From Orobanche coerulescens (Eukaryota > Streptophyta > Magnoliopsida > Lamiales > Orobanchaceae): a DNA stretch of 64,000 nt. The position numbers and the translations under genes are program-made. Location of the stretch: positions 97,678,501-97,742,500 of the forward strand of contig CM065815.1 in assembly GCA_033398695.1 (NCBI GenBank). The letters run 5' to 3'. Positions 23,278 through 34,823 of this stretch are shown in pieces. The notes under the pieces were generated by a model. It worked only from the letters and a program-made list of their open reading frames with translations, did not search any database and was not told the DNA's origin. Within the stretch, counting starts at the first letter, position 1, and each line of letters opens with the position of its first letter.

Positions 23278-24552
23278 ATGAATTATAGAATGAGGACTGT
23301 TTCGATGTTAGCCTCTGATGGTATCGAGCATTCTTTTGTGGGGCGTAAGCGGAGTAGCCAGAGATTACTGATCAGCGCCTTGAGGGCGGTGAGACTCCTT
23401 CGAGGAGGTTGCACGGGCTATTGGTGTTACGCTTTGAGACCGGAAGAAGGGGGAGTCGAGCTCTCGTCTATTCCGGTAGTATGTGAGTATCCTGACGTTT
23501 TTCCAGACGAGTTGCCGGGTTTGCCGCCGGACCGAGAGGTTGAGTTTACCGTCGATTTAGAGCCGGGGGCAGCCCCGATTTCTAAGACGCCATACCGTAT
23601 GGTGCCTGCCGAGATGCTTGAGTTGAAGGAACAATTGGGAGAGTTGCTAGACATGGGATATATTCGACCGAGCGCTTCACCTTGGGGCGCACCGGTCCTG
23701 TTTGTGAAGAAGAAGGATGGGTCACTTCGTTTGTGTATCGACTACCGAGAGTTGAACAAAGTGACCATCAAAAACAAGTATCCGCTCCCGATGATTGATG
23801 ACTTGTTTGATCAGTTGCAAGGGGCAACCGTGTTTTCGAAGATTGATTTGAGATCGGGGTATTATCAGCTCCGAGTGAAGGATACCGATATTCCGAAGAC
23901 AGCCTTTCGGACGAGATACGGTCACTACGAGTTTGTGGTTATGCCTTTTAGGCTAACCAACGCCCCAGCTGTGTTCATGCAGCTTATGAACAAGGTCTTT
24001 ATCGAGTATATCGATAAGTGTGTAGTCGTTTTTATCAATGACATCCTGATTTACTCGAGGAGCGAGGAGGAGCACGCCCGTCATTTGCATATCGTTCTAG
24101 ATATTTTGAGAACTCAGCATCTTTTTGCGAAGTTCTCAAAGTGCGAGTTTTGGTTACGAGAGGTTATGTTTCTCGGTCATGTGATCTCGGCCGAGGGTGT
24201 TCGTGTGGACCCACATAAGGTAGAGGCAGTGTTGGATTGGGTGCCGCCCAAGAATGTGAAGGAGGTCCGCAGTTTTCTGGGATTAGCCGGGTATTACCGT
24301 AGATTCGTCGAGGGGTTCTCTAAACTCGCTCGACCGTTGACTCAGTTGTTACAGAAGTCAGAGAAATTTGTGTGGACCGATGAGAGGCAGAATAGTTTTG
24401 AGGAATTGAAGAAGCGGTTGACGACCGCTCCCGTTTTGGCTTTACCGACTGGTAATGATGGTTTCTCAGTTTATAGTGATGCTTCGGGCCAAGGCCTCGG
24501 ATGCGACTTATGCAGCACGGGAGGACGATTGCCTATGCTTCCCGTCAGTTGA
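23278..24552 (+). pseudogene. Element C reverse transcriptase and start of RNase H
   Basis: All RT blocks can be read: [66 protein letters not shown] and [12 protein letters not shown]. The palm motif is [11 protein letters not shown]: the first of the two catalytic aspartates (normally FIDD) is Asn (codon 24037-24039), which should abolish polymerisation. [10 protein letters not shown] has Arg where Gly is usual. RNase H begins [13 protein letters not shown], then a lost base at about 24505 shifts the frame. The first Met of this frame is internal to the polyprotein. Confidence 0.92.
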
Positions 24553-24914
24553 AACCGTATGAATTGAATTACCCTACGCACGATCTTGAGTTGGCCGCAG
24601 TCGTATTTGCATTGAAGATCTGGCGTCATTATTTGTATGGCTCGTCGTGTCAGATTTTCACCGATCACAAGAGCTTGAAGTACATTTTCACCCAGAAAGA
24701 GCTTAATATGAGACAGAGGAGATGGTTAGAATTGATTAAGGATTACGATCTTGAGATCCTCTATCATCCGGGCAAGGCTAATGTGGTAGCAGATGCCTTG
24801 AGCCAGAAATCGGTATCGCTTCGGGCGCTTGAGCTACTTACGGCCCAGTCGGGACTTCAGCAAGAGTTTACGAGGTTGAGCATTTAGGTTGTACTGCCAG
24901 AGAGTTCCGGGCAG
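24501..24914 (+). pseudogene. Element C RNase H remainder
   Basis: [69 protein letters not shown] and [13 protein letters not shown] are the RT-connected RNase H of Ty3/Gypsy. A TAG at about 24885-24887 stops the frame; the integrase follows in the same frame. Confidence 0.9.
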
Positions 24915-26372
24915 TTGCGTACTCTTGAGATTTCTTCATCTCTGGTCGATGACATAAAATCGGGACAGTTGGAGGACCCGATGTTTATTCAGCTTCGAGA
25001 GAGTGTAGGGAAGGGGAAAGCCCCGGGATTTGTTATTCATGAGGACGGAGTGTTGAGATTCCGAGGTCGGTTGTGTGTTCCGAACGACTCGGAATTGAGA
25101 CAGAGTATTATGCGAAAGGCTCATGCGTCACCTTACTCAGTCCATCCGGGCTCGAGTAAAATGTATAAAGATCTGAGGAAAAATTTCTGGTGGAACGATA
25201 TGAAGAAGGAGATAGTTCAGTTTGTGGCTAAGTGTTTGACTTGTCAGCAAGTCAATATTGAGCATCAGCGGCCAGCCGGGTTATTGAAACCACTTCCTGT
25301 CCCGGAATGGAAGTGGGAGGATATCTCTATGGATTTTGTCACGGGTTTGCCGAGGACGAAGACCGATATGAATATGGTGTGGGTGATTGTAGACCGACTG
25401 ACTAAGTCGGCACATTTTCTGGGCATCAAGGATACTTGGGGTCCAGAAAAGTTGGCTCGTATTTTTATCGCACAGATAGTGAGGCTTCATGGTACGCCGA
25501 GGACCATTATTTCAGATAGAGATGGCCGGTTTGTATCGCACTTTTGGCAGGCGGTACATAAGGCATTGGGGACACGGTTGCGTTTGAGTACATCTTTCCA
25601 CCCTCAGACTGACGGACAGTTTGAACGTACCATTCAGACGTTCGAGGATTTGTTGCGCGCGTGCGCGTTAGATTGGAGTAGTGACTGGGAGGAGCATTTG
25701 GCCTTAATTGAGTTTACTTATAATAATAGCTGGCACGCATCGATTAAGATGGCACCATATGAGGCACTTTATGGACGATGTTGCCGATCACCGATATGTT
25801 GGGATGAGCCGTCCGATTTGGTTGGCACCGAGCCGGACCTTGTGTTGGAGACGAGTGAGAAAGTTGAATTGATTAGGAAGAGAATGTTGGCTGCTCAGAG
25901 TCGACAAAAGTCTTATGCAGATGTTAGGCGTAGACCTTTGGAGTTTGAGGTGGGAGATCATGTTCTGTTGAGAGTGTCTCCGATGAAAGGAGTTTTCCGT
26001 TTTGGGAAGAAAGGGAAACTCAGCCCGAGATATATTGGACCTTTCGAGGTATTGGAGAGAGTCGGTGAGTTGGCATACCGTTTGGCTTTACCTCCGTCGC
26101 GGAGTCATGTGCATAGCGTATTTCACGTTTCCCAGTTGAGGAAGTATGTTCCGGACCCGTCCCACATTATTGACTTTGGGGACGTGGAGATCGAGAAGGA
26201 TGTTACGTTTGAAGAGAGGCCCGTCAGAATTTTGGAGCGTCGTGACAAGCAGTTAAGGCACAAAACCATTCCTTTGGTTAAGGTGCAATGGTCGAGGCAC
26301 GGAGTAGAAGAAGCGACGTGGGAGTTAGAGGAGGATATGCGTTCGAGGCATCCCGAACTTTTTGATTCTTAA
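24915..26372 (+). pseudogene. Element C integrase with chromodomain
   Basis: 485 open residues to the polyprotein stop. They hold the HHCC zinc finger (HASPYSVHPG ... CLTCQQ), the DDE core (Asp in SMDFVTGLP, Asp in SDRDGRF, Glu in DGQFERT, with Phe for the usual Ser), the GKLSPRYIGPFEVL C-terminal motif and a chromodomain ending [18 protein letters not shown]...PELFDS. The domain itself looks intact, though YGRCCRSP carries Cys for Arg (C-to-T). The first Met is internal to the polyprotein. The TAA stop overlaps the hairpin at 26371. Confidence 0.92.
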
Positions 26373-26389
26373 GTTTCGGGACGAAACTT
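26371..26389 (+). other. Hairpin over the pol stop codon (element C)
   Basis: AAGTTTCG-GGA-CGAAACTT, 8-bp perfect stem. It starts within the TAA stop (26370-26372) and lies 7 nt before the PPT region. Confidence 0.75.
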
Positions 26390-26393
26390 TATT

Positions 26394-26407
26394 TTAGAGG
26401 GGGAGAA
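26394..26407 (+). other. Element C polypurine tract
   Basis: The A/G-rich run AGAGGGGGAGAA abuts the 3' LTR at 26408. Confidence 0.85.
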
Positions 26408-28455
26408 TGTAATATCCGTAATTTTCCATTTTTAGCAGTTTCCATTTTTGGTGTATGTCTATTTTTATCGACTCGCTTATAACCGTTTCGACATTTTGAA
26501 TCTACTTTGTTCTTGGAGTTTTTCCATTTGGATGAGTTTTGATGATGTTTTCACGTAATTTCGTTTTATGGCATGTTTTGCCGTAGGAACGTTCGATTCT
26601 TGTAAAACTCATTCGTTTTCGTTGTTTCTTGGCTTGTACAAGTTCGTATGGTTGAGTTGGTCATGTGGAGACTTTCGGTTTGTAAATCCGACGTCGTTTC
26701 GTGATTTTCGGGCACTTGGGCCATTTTTGTAATTTCCTAATAGTTTAGGGAATCTTATTTTCGTTGTCGCATTACGGACCCTCCGGTGGTCGGAATTGTA
26801 TTTTCTTTCAGCGCTTAGCTCCGTCGTCTTGTATGCTTCGCGTCTATGTTCCTGTATTCTGGTCTCGTCGTGCGTTTCGTGTTTTATACCCTCGACAGTA
26901 GCTTACTGCTGATGTGACATCGGCGATCCGAATCTGTGTAGGTAGCGCACGCTACTCCTGTTACCTTGCGTGCGCTACCAATGTGCAGTTAGCGTATGCT
27001 AACTCCCTATTGTTAGCATACGCTAGCGAATGGTGGCAGTAGCCACTGGACCTGTCACGGCCCCGTTAGCGCGCGCTATATATGACGGTTAGCGTGCGCT
27101 AACTCCACAGAATATATAAGTCAGCGGACAGTTTCAGAACAGCAGTTTTATTCTTTTCTCTTCGTTTCTTCGACGTGCGACCTCAGAGGTGATTTCCCAC
27201 CGGTTCTATTCGGAGTTCTCTTCAAATTCCATCACGGTAGAATCGAGCCATCATATCATAATCAGCATAATCACCCTTCCTCAGCCGAATTAAAGGTAAT
27301 TCCTTAGGAACCCTAATTTTGACGAATTTGGGGGATTTTCGGGATTCTAGGGTTTAGTTCTGAATTGTTCATCTATATTACGATATTCTTTACCGATTGT
27401 GATTATTGAGTGATTCTTAATCCAACTTCCTTGATTTTAATCCGCGAATTATCGATACGGGGAGATTTTGTGTAAACCCTCGCCCGTATCGATTGATCGT
27501 TCATTGTCGTATCATGTAATCGGGGTTATGGGTGTATTCCAATAGAGTATTGTTGTCCGTGGGGACTGAACTGTGTTGATCCTTCGTTTAGGAACCGTCG
27601 TTTTCCACCCGGATCGTTCGTAGTCGTGTTTCAACTCCGTTTCTTCAAGAATGTCTCAAAGGCAAGTACTTTACATTTGTTTACATGTTCTATTATTTGA
27701 ATTGTGGCTGTATCGTGGTTGTTGTGGATGGTTATGTGTATGTTCACCTAGGGACGGTCCGACGGGGCCTCTAGGGATACGTATTTCCGTGAGTGTGCGT
27801 ATCGCGAACTGTGGTTAGCCACCCAGGGATGTCCGACGGGGCTCTGCGGGGTACGGTGGCCGTGAGTCTCGTACCAACGGTTAGCTTTGAATTGTGATTT
27901 GTTGGAGATAATGTGTTTTACGATTGTACAATGTAAATATTCCGGAATATAAAATGTTTTCTAAAATGACTTTTTGGCGCATATATTCATCTGATTAGAA
28001 TGTAGTTCAAATGGATTGTACTTGCACTAGCAGTTGTCGCTAACCCCTTAAATGGGGGAAATACTTTTTGTATTTCAGGTATTGATCGTGGGGACAAGCG
28101 AGCACCCGAGCAGTATGAAGATGATGGGCAAGCATGATATTGTCCCGTGGTTGATCATTGGTGTTCTGTCTGTCAATTATTATTGATGTCTGATTTTGGG
28201 ATTTCTGTATCACAAATTGGTTTAAGTACTCGAGTACTTCCGGGTTGAATTTGTTAATGTTGTGTTCCTGTTTTGGGGAAATAGATTTGACGTTAGAATT
28301 TTATTTGTCGGTTTGTAGTCTTTTATTTGAATTGTCGTTTTATTAATGATTGTTTGCCGTTGTCGAATGTTTTGTTTGGTACGTTAGCCTGGTGGATTCC
28401 ACAGTGTGGGGTCCACGGCGCTGTAATATGCCCTGAATGTCTTGGGGGTGTTACA
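26408..28455 (+). repeat. Element C 3' LTR
   Basis: 2048 bp. It keeps both leader introns: intron 1 from GT at 27296 (TTAAAG/GTAATT) to AG at 27591, a middle exon 27592-27661, and intron 2 from GC at 27662 to AG at 28078. The branch-like CTAAC is at 28040-28044. Two short stretches (26919-26936, 27605-27620) differ from the 5' LTR in a CAG/CTG-specific way. Confidence 0.96.
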
Positions 28456-29931
28456 CCGATGACCTTCACACCCGCACCGGTAACAAGTCAAGAGTGGAGA
28501 GGGACAATTTGCACGATCATGTCCCTGATGATTACAGTTGAAACATCTTCTCTTCTTACCGAGAATCAGCGGTGTTGGTTTGGGATTCCCAGAGCTCACT
28601 CCCGACCACGAAGACGACGCGTCCGAACGACGTGGGGGTTTGGGAGCCTTAGACTCTTCACCGCCCAGAAATTTTCCCGATGACCTCGGTCTCTTTGCTT
28701 CACTCGTGTGCTCGATCACTGAGGAGATTTCATAGGATATCGTTTGATCTTGATACTCCTTCACTGTAGCATGAATAGTTGTCGTACGAACCACCTTGTC
28801 GCATCCACTTCCGTCATCACACTTACGTCCGCCAAGGCTCGACATACTAATACAGATAGTACCGTTCAGCGTTATCAAATAATCAGTTGTACCGTATACC
28901 ACAATTATCAACACAAGGTTTAGTTAACATCTATAGAATAACGTAAAACGTAAAGTTTTCTGAATTCAATCCCGAGTCCTTCGACGAGGACGATCATTAT
29001 ATGCATGCACTTAATGAAAACAAATTTTTGAAAAAGAGAGCGAGTCACGTTACGCCCAAAGCTTGTAAATACTGTCCTATATTTGGAAGTGGGAGTTTAT
29101 AGAACGACTCTAAAAATTATTTTCGAGTAATGTATAAAAGAGAATTGAAAGTTGAATCGTAACTAATTTGAAATATTTCAAGTGTTGAGTTCCAAATAAC
29201 ACAATTTGAAAATCTTTCCTCTTCTACCAAAATGTCTAATCGAAATGATTTTTCACCGAAACACGTGACCATTTTACATGACTACATTAAATAATGGGTT
29301 TTCGCAACATTATAAAATTTCTTATCACCACTTTAAAATGTTAGTGACATTACAGCACCGTGGCCCCGCACCGGAACTCACCAGGCTGAAAACCATTTTT
29401 TTTAAAACGTTCAAAATGCCAAAAGGCCGGTGACGGTAGTATTTTCCAAAACTCACAAATTCATTTGTAAAATATCAAATACCGTCATAAGAATACTATC
29501 AAAACGTGCAAGACCAAAATATCAAAACTCGGTTTGCAAGATACCAAAAGCCATCTCAAAATACTCACGCAGCGGATAAAATTAACATTCATAAATTTAT
29601 TCTAATAAAGTGCAGAAACAGATAAATATGCTCGACTTCCGAAGCATACTACATAACCATTTTTACTCGGACCGCATACGCATGTTATATCCTAAAACAA
29701 TAATATCACCAACAAGTTCCAATCCCTAGTTCACATTAAACGCATTAGCACAATATAATCAAATACGTATATAAGGGGACTTACGATCGGGAGGCTTACC
29801 ATCACGGATTGCCGGAAGATGATGTCGGAACCACGATACTAATCACAACTCTGATGCGCGCGACTTACACAAGACATGGACTTAACCCAACGGCCTAGGT
29901 TTTTCGCAAACCTAAGCTCCGATACCATAAA
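28456..29931 (-). mobile_element. Family B internal region 2, 5' part
   Basis: Resumes after element C's right TSD (28456-28460). It carries the gag fragment N-terminal part with the first CCHC knuckle (CFNCNHQGHDRANC; gag frame from about 28914 down to 28461), the AT-rich leader, and the PBS (29927-29916). Element C splits the gag inside the second knuckle (after CYRCGCEGHR). Confidence 0.93.
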
Positions 29932-31564
29932 TGTAACACCCCCAGAATATGACCGGGAATGTCACATGCCGTAGACCCTTATCACAAGGATCTACCAGGC
30001 TAAACTCCAAAAGACTACTCAATGATTGACCGACCGGGGTCAAAATTAAATACAAAGTAGACCGACAAGGTCATTAACCAATTCAGAAACTAACGACATT
30101 CACATTTCAATGACAATAATAAACCTGAACACAGAAAAGAATGAAAACTCATTTTATAAATAACAACTACACCCATGCAAGGATGAACACTCGACCGACA
30201 GAGACATACCGACCAAAATGAAACAAAAGAAAAGACTCTGACTCTGGTGTGATTAGTATCATTGTCCTCCATCTCCTTCCAAGCCAATCTTGTGACTGCT
30301 CCCGAGCTGCCAAAACCTGAGCGCATAACAGGCACCCACCCCCGAAAACTCGGGGGTTAGCAAACTGGAATTTTGCTAGTGCAAGTACATAATATACAAG
30401 ATATACGAATAATAACAGCACAAAACTCAACAAATGAAGCCTTAACACAACCCATACATTCCCATATTCAACACAGAATAGCACTCGCATACACAAGGTG
30501 AAAGATAATCACATAGTCATATTCTATTTGCGGAACATAACACCAATGAAACTTTAAACGAGCCCAAGGAGTCAAAGATCTAGTTTGAAAATCCATTTTA
30601 TAATAGGAAAAGTATTTTGATAAGATAGCTTGAAAACATTATTAATGACTCGGGCCGTCTTGGGGTTTTGAAAATCGAATGGGAATACTATTAGAAAATA
30701 CTTCAAAAATCTCTCGAGTCCTCGACCCAACATGTGGAAAATAATTTGCAAGAAAACCATTACAACGTTATTCGGGGTTCTCGACCCAATTTATAAAACA
30801 CCATCACAAGCGAATCATTACAACATCTCATGAGGTTCTCGGTCCAATCCAAATAATATCATCACAGTACAATCAAAGGCATAACCTCTCATTCGACAAA
30901 TCCTACTCAAGACCCCCGATTAATTAACCCTCGGAGATCTCGTCAAATATCCTTGGTCAATTAACCCTGATACCAACATTGAAAACAAGTTGAAATAAAC
31001 TTCAGAAACACGAATCACGGTCTACATCAAGACCAATATTTTAAAGTGAGTTGCAAGAACTTTGAATTACGAAAATCATCTGGTAACGGGGTCTTAGCTA
31101 TCACTCAAATATCCGTTACCAATGAGCCTGCCAGGCGCCTCCCTTGCACACCTGTGCACCGGCGTTCACTCCACTATGTTGGCCGCCCCTTGAACATGTC
31201 ACCGCGCCGGCGATCACTCCCAAAAGAGCCGCCCCTTGCACGCGCATTAGGTAACACCGGTGTTCACCAAACATATGGAGCCGCACATTGCAGCGTACAC
31301 CAGGCCGGAGTACACACCCCGCCCTCAGAGGTTCTCGGATACGACGTCTCTCACAACAAGTATTCACATTATTACAAACATCAAGTACACAATCAATCGT
31401 TGCAACAATTATCAAATCAATACACCAATTCACACAATTTATCCGCAAGTCCATAACCACACAATAAACAATAACACGCACGTTATCAATCAAGACCTAA
31501 CACAATAAGCCTTCGGCACAACCAACCAACGCTACACATATATCCTTTGTATTGCGACTCAACC

Positions 31565-31611
<47 letters not shown>

Positions 31612-32802
31612 ACCTTAATATATTATATGAATAACTATAGTTCATCCATCAATCCAAGTTGAGTACGTCAACTAGTGTTAGCATTCATCACTCGTCGTTC
31701 ACCGACATAAGCATATATATCAATATACGTATATACATACATATATTTAACATATAAATATATATAAATCTATATATATATATATACACACACACACATA
31801 TATATATATATACATATATACATCCGTATAAATTCATACACTTCGACAACAATGATTTCACGCAGTTACAATTCGTATATCAAGGTACTTGCCTTGGTAA
31901 TCTCTCGCGGATACTCCGAAAATACGGTCGATTGGCAAAATCCGGAACTCCAACGAAAACAACGATCGGAAGGGATCAACACCAGATTTTTGTAGGGAAA
32001 TCGTCCCTAATATCCTATCATCGAATAAACAATCAATTACACGAGTAAAAACATCACAAAACGACCAAATTTCTCTCTGCGGCATTTCCCCAGACACCTT
32101 GAAGGCGTCAAACGTAAGTTCATATAAACGACGAATAGGAAATGGTAAAACCGTGGAAAGAAGATGAAAATGATAGAATACAACTTAATCTACAATTATC
32201 CATCAGTAATTTAAGTTCATATGGCTCGAACGGACGAAATCTACCAAGATCCCCAATTTCCCAAAGTTTGGATTTTAGGAAAAACTAACCTTGATTCGAT
32301 CGATTGAAGGATGTTATGGAATGATCGATCAATGATATGAACTCAGGATCTTCGTGAATTTGTTGTTCAATAACACGCCTCCTTGCTCTCAAAAGCTCCA
32401 GCCGCGCACATGAAGGTAGAGAAGTGAAAAATGGGTGAAAACAGGGCTGCTCGGTCATATATATACTAATAACTGACTAGCGTGCGCTAGGTTGTCCGGG
32501 TAACGTGCGCTATCGGCCGGCCCTGGTCCAGAATCTTCGGCCGGGGTCCGATAGCGTGGGCAATACATCGGCAGAAGTGTGCGCAATCGGCCCGTCCAGG
32601 ACCTACTGGACTAATCTGCCCGGCCAGGTAGCGTGCGCCGGCCAAGTCGGTAGCGTGCGCTAGCCTGCCGAGTTAGCGCGCGCAGCTGTCCGGCCGTAGC
32701 GTGCGCTACCTGCTGGTCTGGCCGAAGTCTAGACCCTACTGCCTAGACTGCCCAGCCGATTAGCGTGCGTTACCTCCCGGCAGTGGCGTGCGCTACTCCT
32801 GC
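29932..32802 (-). repeat. LTR B3, left copy
   Basis: Starts TGTAACACCCCC. Hairpin and acceptor at about 30320-30350, TA/CA tracts at about 31567-31815, TATA at 32456-32465, array from about 32478. It ends abruptly at 32802 within the array, where solo LTR D begins. Positions 30959-32802 are repeated at 34824-36628 with shared private variants. Confidence 0.93.
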
Positions 32803-32969
32803 TGTAATACCCGTACTTTTATTGACTGTTTGACCTTGCCGTTTCTCTTATGTTGACGCTTTGTAAATCCTTGGAGATGTTGTTGATATTGTTATTTGAG
32901 TTTCGTATCTCGTTTGGTTGTTGATCATGTCGTTTAGGACCTTGCGGAAATGTTCTGGACCGGAAATAT

Positions 32970-33487
32970 AACGCACGCTAGGCCTAGGCTAACGCACGCT
33001 AATTCTGCTTGATTAGCGCACGCTAGCTTTGAGCCGTAGCGCGCGCTAAGAATATCAGTCAGGTCAGAACCAACTTTTCGAACTGCTCTCTGGACTGGCG
33101 GATTAACGCACGCTAGGGGTTGTTAGCGCGCGCTATTCGTGGTTAGTAGCGCACGCTAACATCCGTCCGTAGCGCACGCTACCGGGCTGGTCAGCAGAGG
33201 CAGTGAAGTTACCAGATTTTCTGGACTATCAGGTAGCGTACGCTAGGCTTCGGCTAGCGCACGCTAGAGTCATGGAATAGCGCACGCTAAGTCTTAGCGC
33301 TAGCGCACGCTAAGTATTGAGCAGGGCAGAGACAGTAAGTTCTGGACTCCAGTACTGAATGCCACATGTTGGACTAGCGCACGCTAGAGACAGTCGATTA
33401 GCGCACGCTAACGGAACCGGCAGAAACCACTGGACTATCCGGTGACTTCGCTAGCGCACGCTAATGAAGGAGGCGTAGCGTGCGCTA
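32970..33487 (+). repeat. Dyad array in LTR D
   Basis: About 14 units, mostly TAGCGCACGCTA in element sense, with TAGCGCGCGCTA and a final TAGCGTGCGCTA at 33476-33487, 11 bp before the TATA box. CTGGACT motifs are interspersed. Confidence 0.9.
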
Positions 33488-33498
33488 GACTGGACAGA

Positions 33499-33506
33499 TA
33501 TAAATA
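33499..33506 (+). promoter_or_regulatory. TATA box, LTR D
   Basis: TATAAATA directly after the array. Likely promoter of the lost full-length element. Confidence 0.6.
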
Positions 33507-34049
33507 TGGCAGTTGACTTTATTTTCGTCATTTCTCACCTCCTTCACTCCTTTTCGACGGTAATCACTCGGGAGAGGCGATCTTAGGCGATTGGAAGCGA
33601 TCTTATTTCTAACAACGATATATTTGGTTGGAGAACAAGGATTTCTCAACATCTAATTCCTCCTAACGCCCGAATAAAGGTAAAAATCCTTAGAACCCTA
33701 CCTTTTGGGAATTTTGGGGTTTTTCGTAGATTCGTCCGATTTAACCGCTTTGAAGCTTGAGAACCTTGAGATTATGATGTATCTATACCGTATGTATACT
33801 TTTCCTACGATTTTATGGTTTAGATTGTGCCGTTTTCGGACTTGTGAGGTTTAGGACGATTTTCCAACCTTTAGTTGATTATCCGTATATCTTTATGAAT
33901 CGTAGACGGGTTTGGGGAGTTCTTTCGTGAAATTTGAATATGGATGATTGATTATCATACTCCTTGCGAATCGTTTAGGTGCCAGAAGCGCGTTCTTGGA
34001 CCTACCGAATTCATACCCTTCCTCCGTTCGATTTCTCGATGTCTCAAAG

Positions 34050-34451
34050 GCAAGTATACATTTATGATTGTGCGTTCTCGACTTTGAAAGTAAGAGGAAT
34101 TGATGGTATGATATGAACGAACCGTTTTTACGGCATTCATAGATATATTGATGGCATATTATGAACGAACCGTTTTTACGGCATTCATATATGTATTATT
34201 GGCATGTAACGAACGAACTGTTTTGACGGCATTCCTACATGTAACGGCGTATGATATGAACGAACCGTTTCTACGGCATTCACATACGTCATGAGATTTT
34301 AGTCATTCCGGAATACTAGTCTTGAATTGATGAATTGACGGATTACATTTACTTTATTGTCGAGGAGTATTGTGTTTCATACTTGATATACTTGCACTAG
34401 CTATTCGACGGCTAACCCCTTTATGGGGGAAATACGTTTCATGTATTTCAG
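34050..34451 (+). other. Putative GC-AG leader intron in LTR D
   Basis: Donor TCAAAG/GCAAGTAT, acceptor TGTATTTCAG/G, 402 nt. CTAAC with its A at 34415 lies 36 nt from the AG, fused to CCCC-TTTAT-GGGG. The middle exon ends ATGTCTCAAAG exactly as in element C, although the rest of that exon differs. Confidence 0.55.
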
Positions 34452-34823
34452 GTTCCAGAAGATCGGACAGGCAGGTACCGGGTCGGCATGAAGATGGTGG
34501 GCAAGTGTGATACTGTGTTGGTCTCCCAGTTATGTTTTGAGTTGTCCAATCAGTGTTGTTGTACTGGATTGGTTATTGAATACTCGAGTATTGTTTTCCT
34601 CTTTCATTGAAGTTCCGGCCTGTGTTTGCCGAAGTATTGATTTGTGATGTAATGTCTGTGAATACATTGGTTATGTTTTTGAATACCTTTATATCGTCTT
34701 TCTTCCCATTATATGTAGACCTTCTCGGTCAAGTTTTATAGTTCCGCGTATGTTTAGCCTTGTGTGTCCCACGGCGGGGCTCACGGCGCTGTAATATACC
34801 CTGAATAACTTGGGGGTGTTACA

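Larger units (their letters stand above)
19473..28455 (+). mobile_element. Element C: full-length Tekay-type Ty3/Gypsy retrotransposon
   Basis: Complete structure: 5' LTR 19473-21453, PBS, gag, protease, RT, RNase H, integrase with chromodomain, PPT, 3' LTR 26408-28455 and a perfect TSD. It is inserted in the zinc-knuckle part of a B gag. The coding region is nearly full length but carries two single-base frameshifts, two in-frame stops and a mutated RT active site, so it is inactive. It is the best-preserved coding element in the window and a plausible relative of whatever supplies enzymes to family B. Confidence 0.97.
32803..34823 (+). mobile_element. Solo LTR D
   Basis: 2021 bp, TGTAATACCC to GGTGTTACA, with no internal region. 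Array 32970-33487, TATA 33499-33506, intron 1 GT 33680 to AG 33978 (299 nt), middle exon 33979-34049 (71 nt) and intron 2 GC 34050 to AG 34451 (402 nt), followed by the usual ending. It is related to C in layout but not a copy. The flanking 5-mers CCTGC and AATTA do not match, so there is no TSD. Confidence 0.92.

Noticed and set aside
31116..31493. 125-residue minus-strand ORF repeated in every B LTR (also at about 11855, 17147, 34981, 40141, 45321)
   Set aside because: Its length varies with stops between copies, the opposite strand is equally open, the composition is unusual (Cys/Val-rich) and it lies in the putative intron. Sharing is explained by the LTRs being near-identical copies.
32803..34823. 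LTR D as the 5' end of a full element
   Set aside because: No PBS, coding region or second D LTR follows; after 34823 the sequence returns at once to LTR B.
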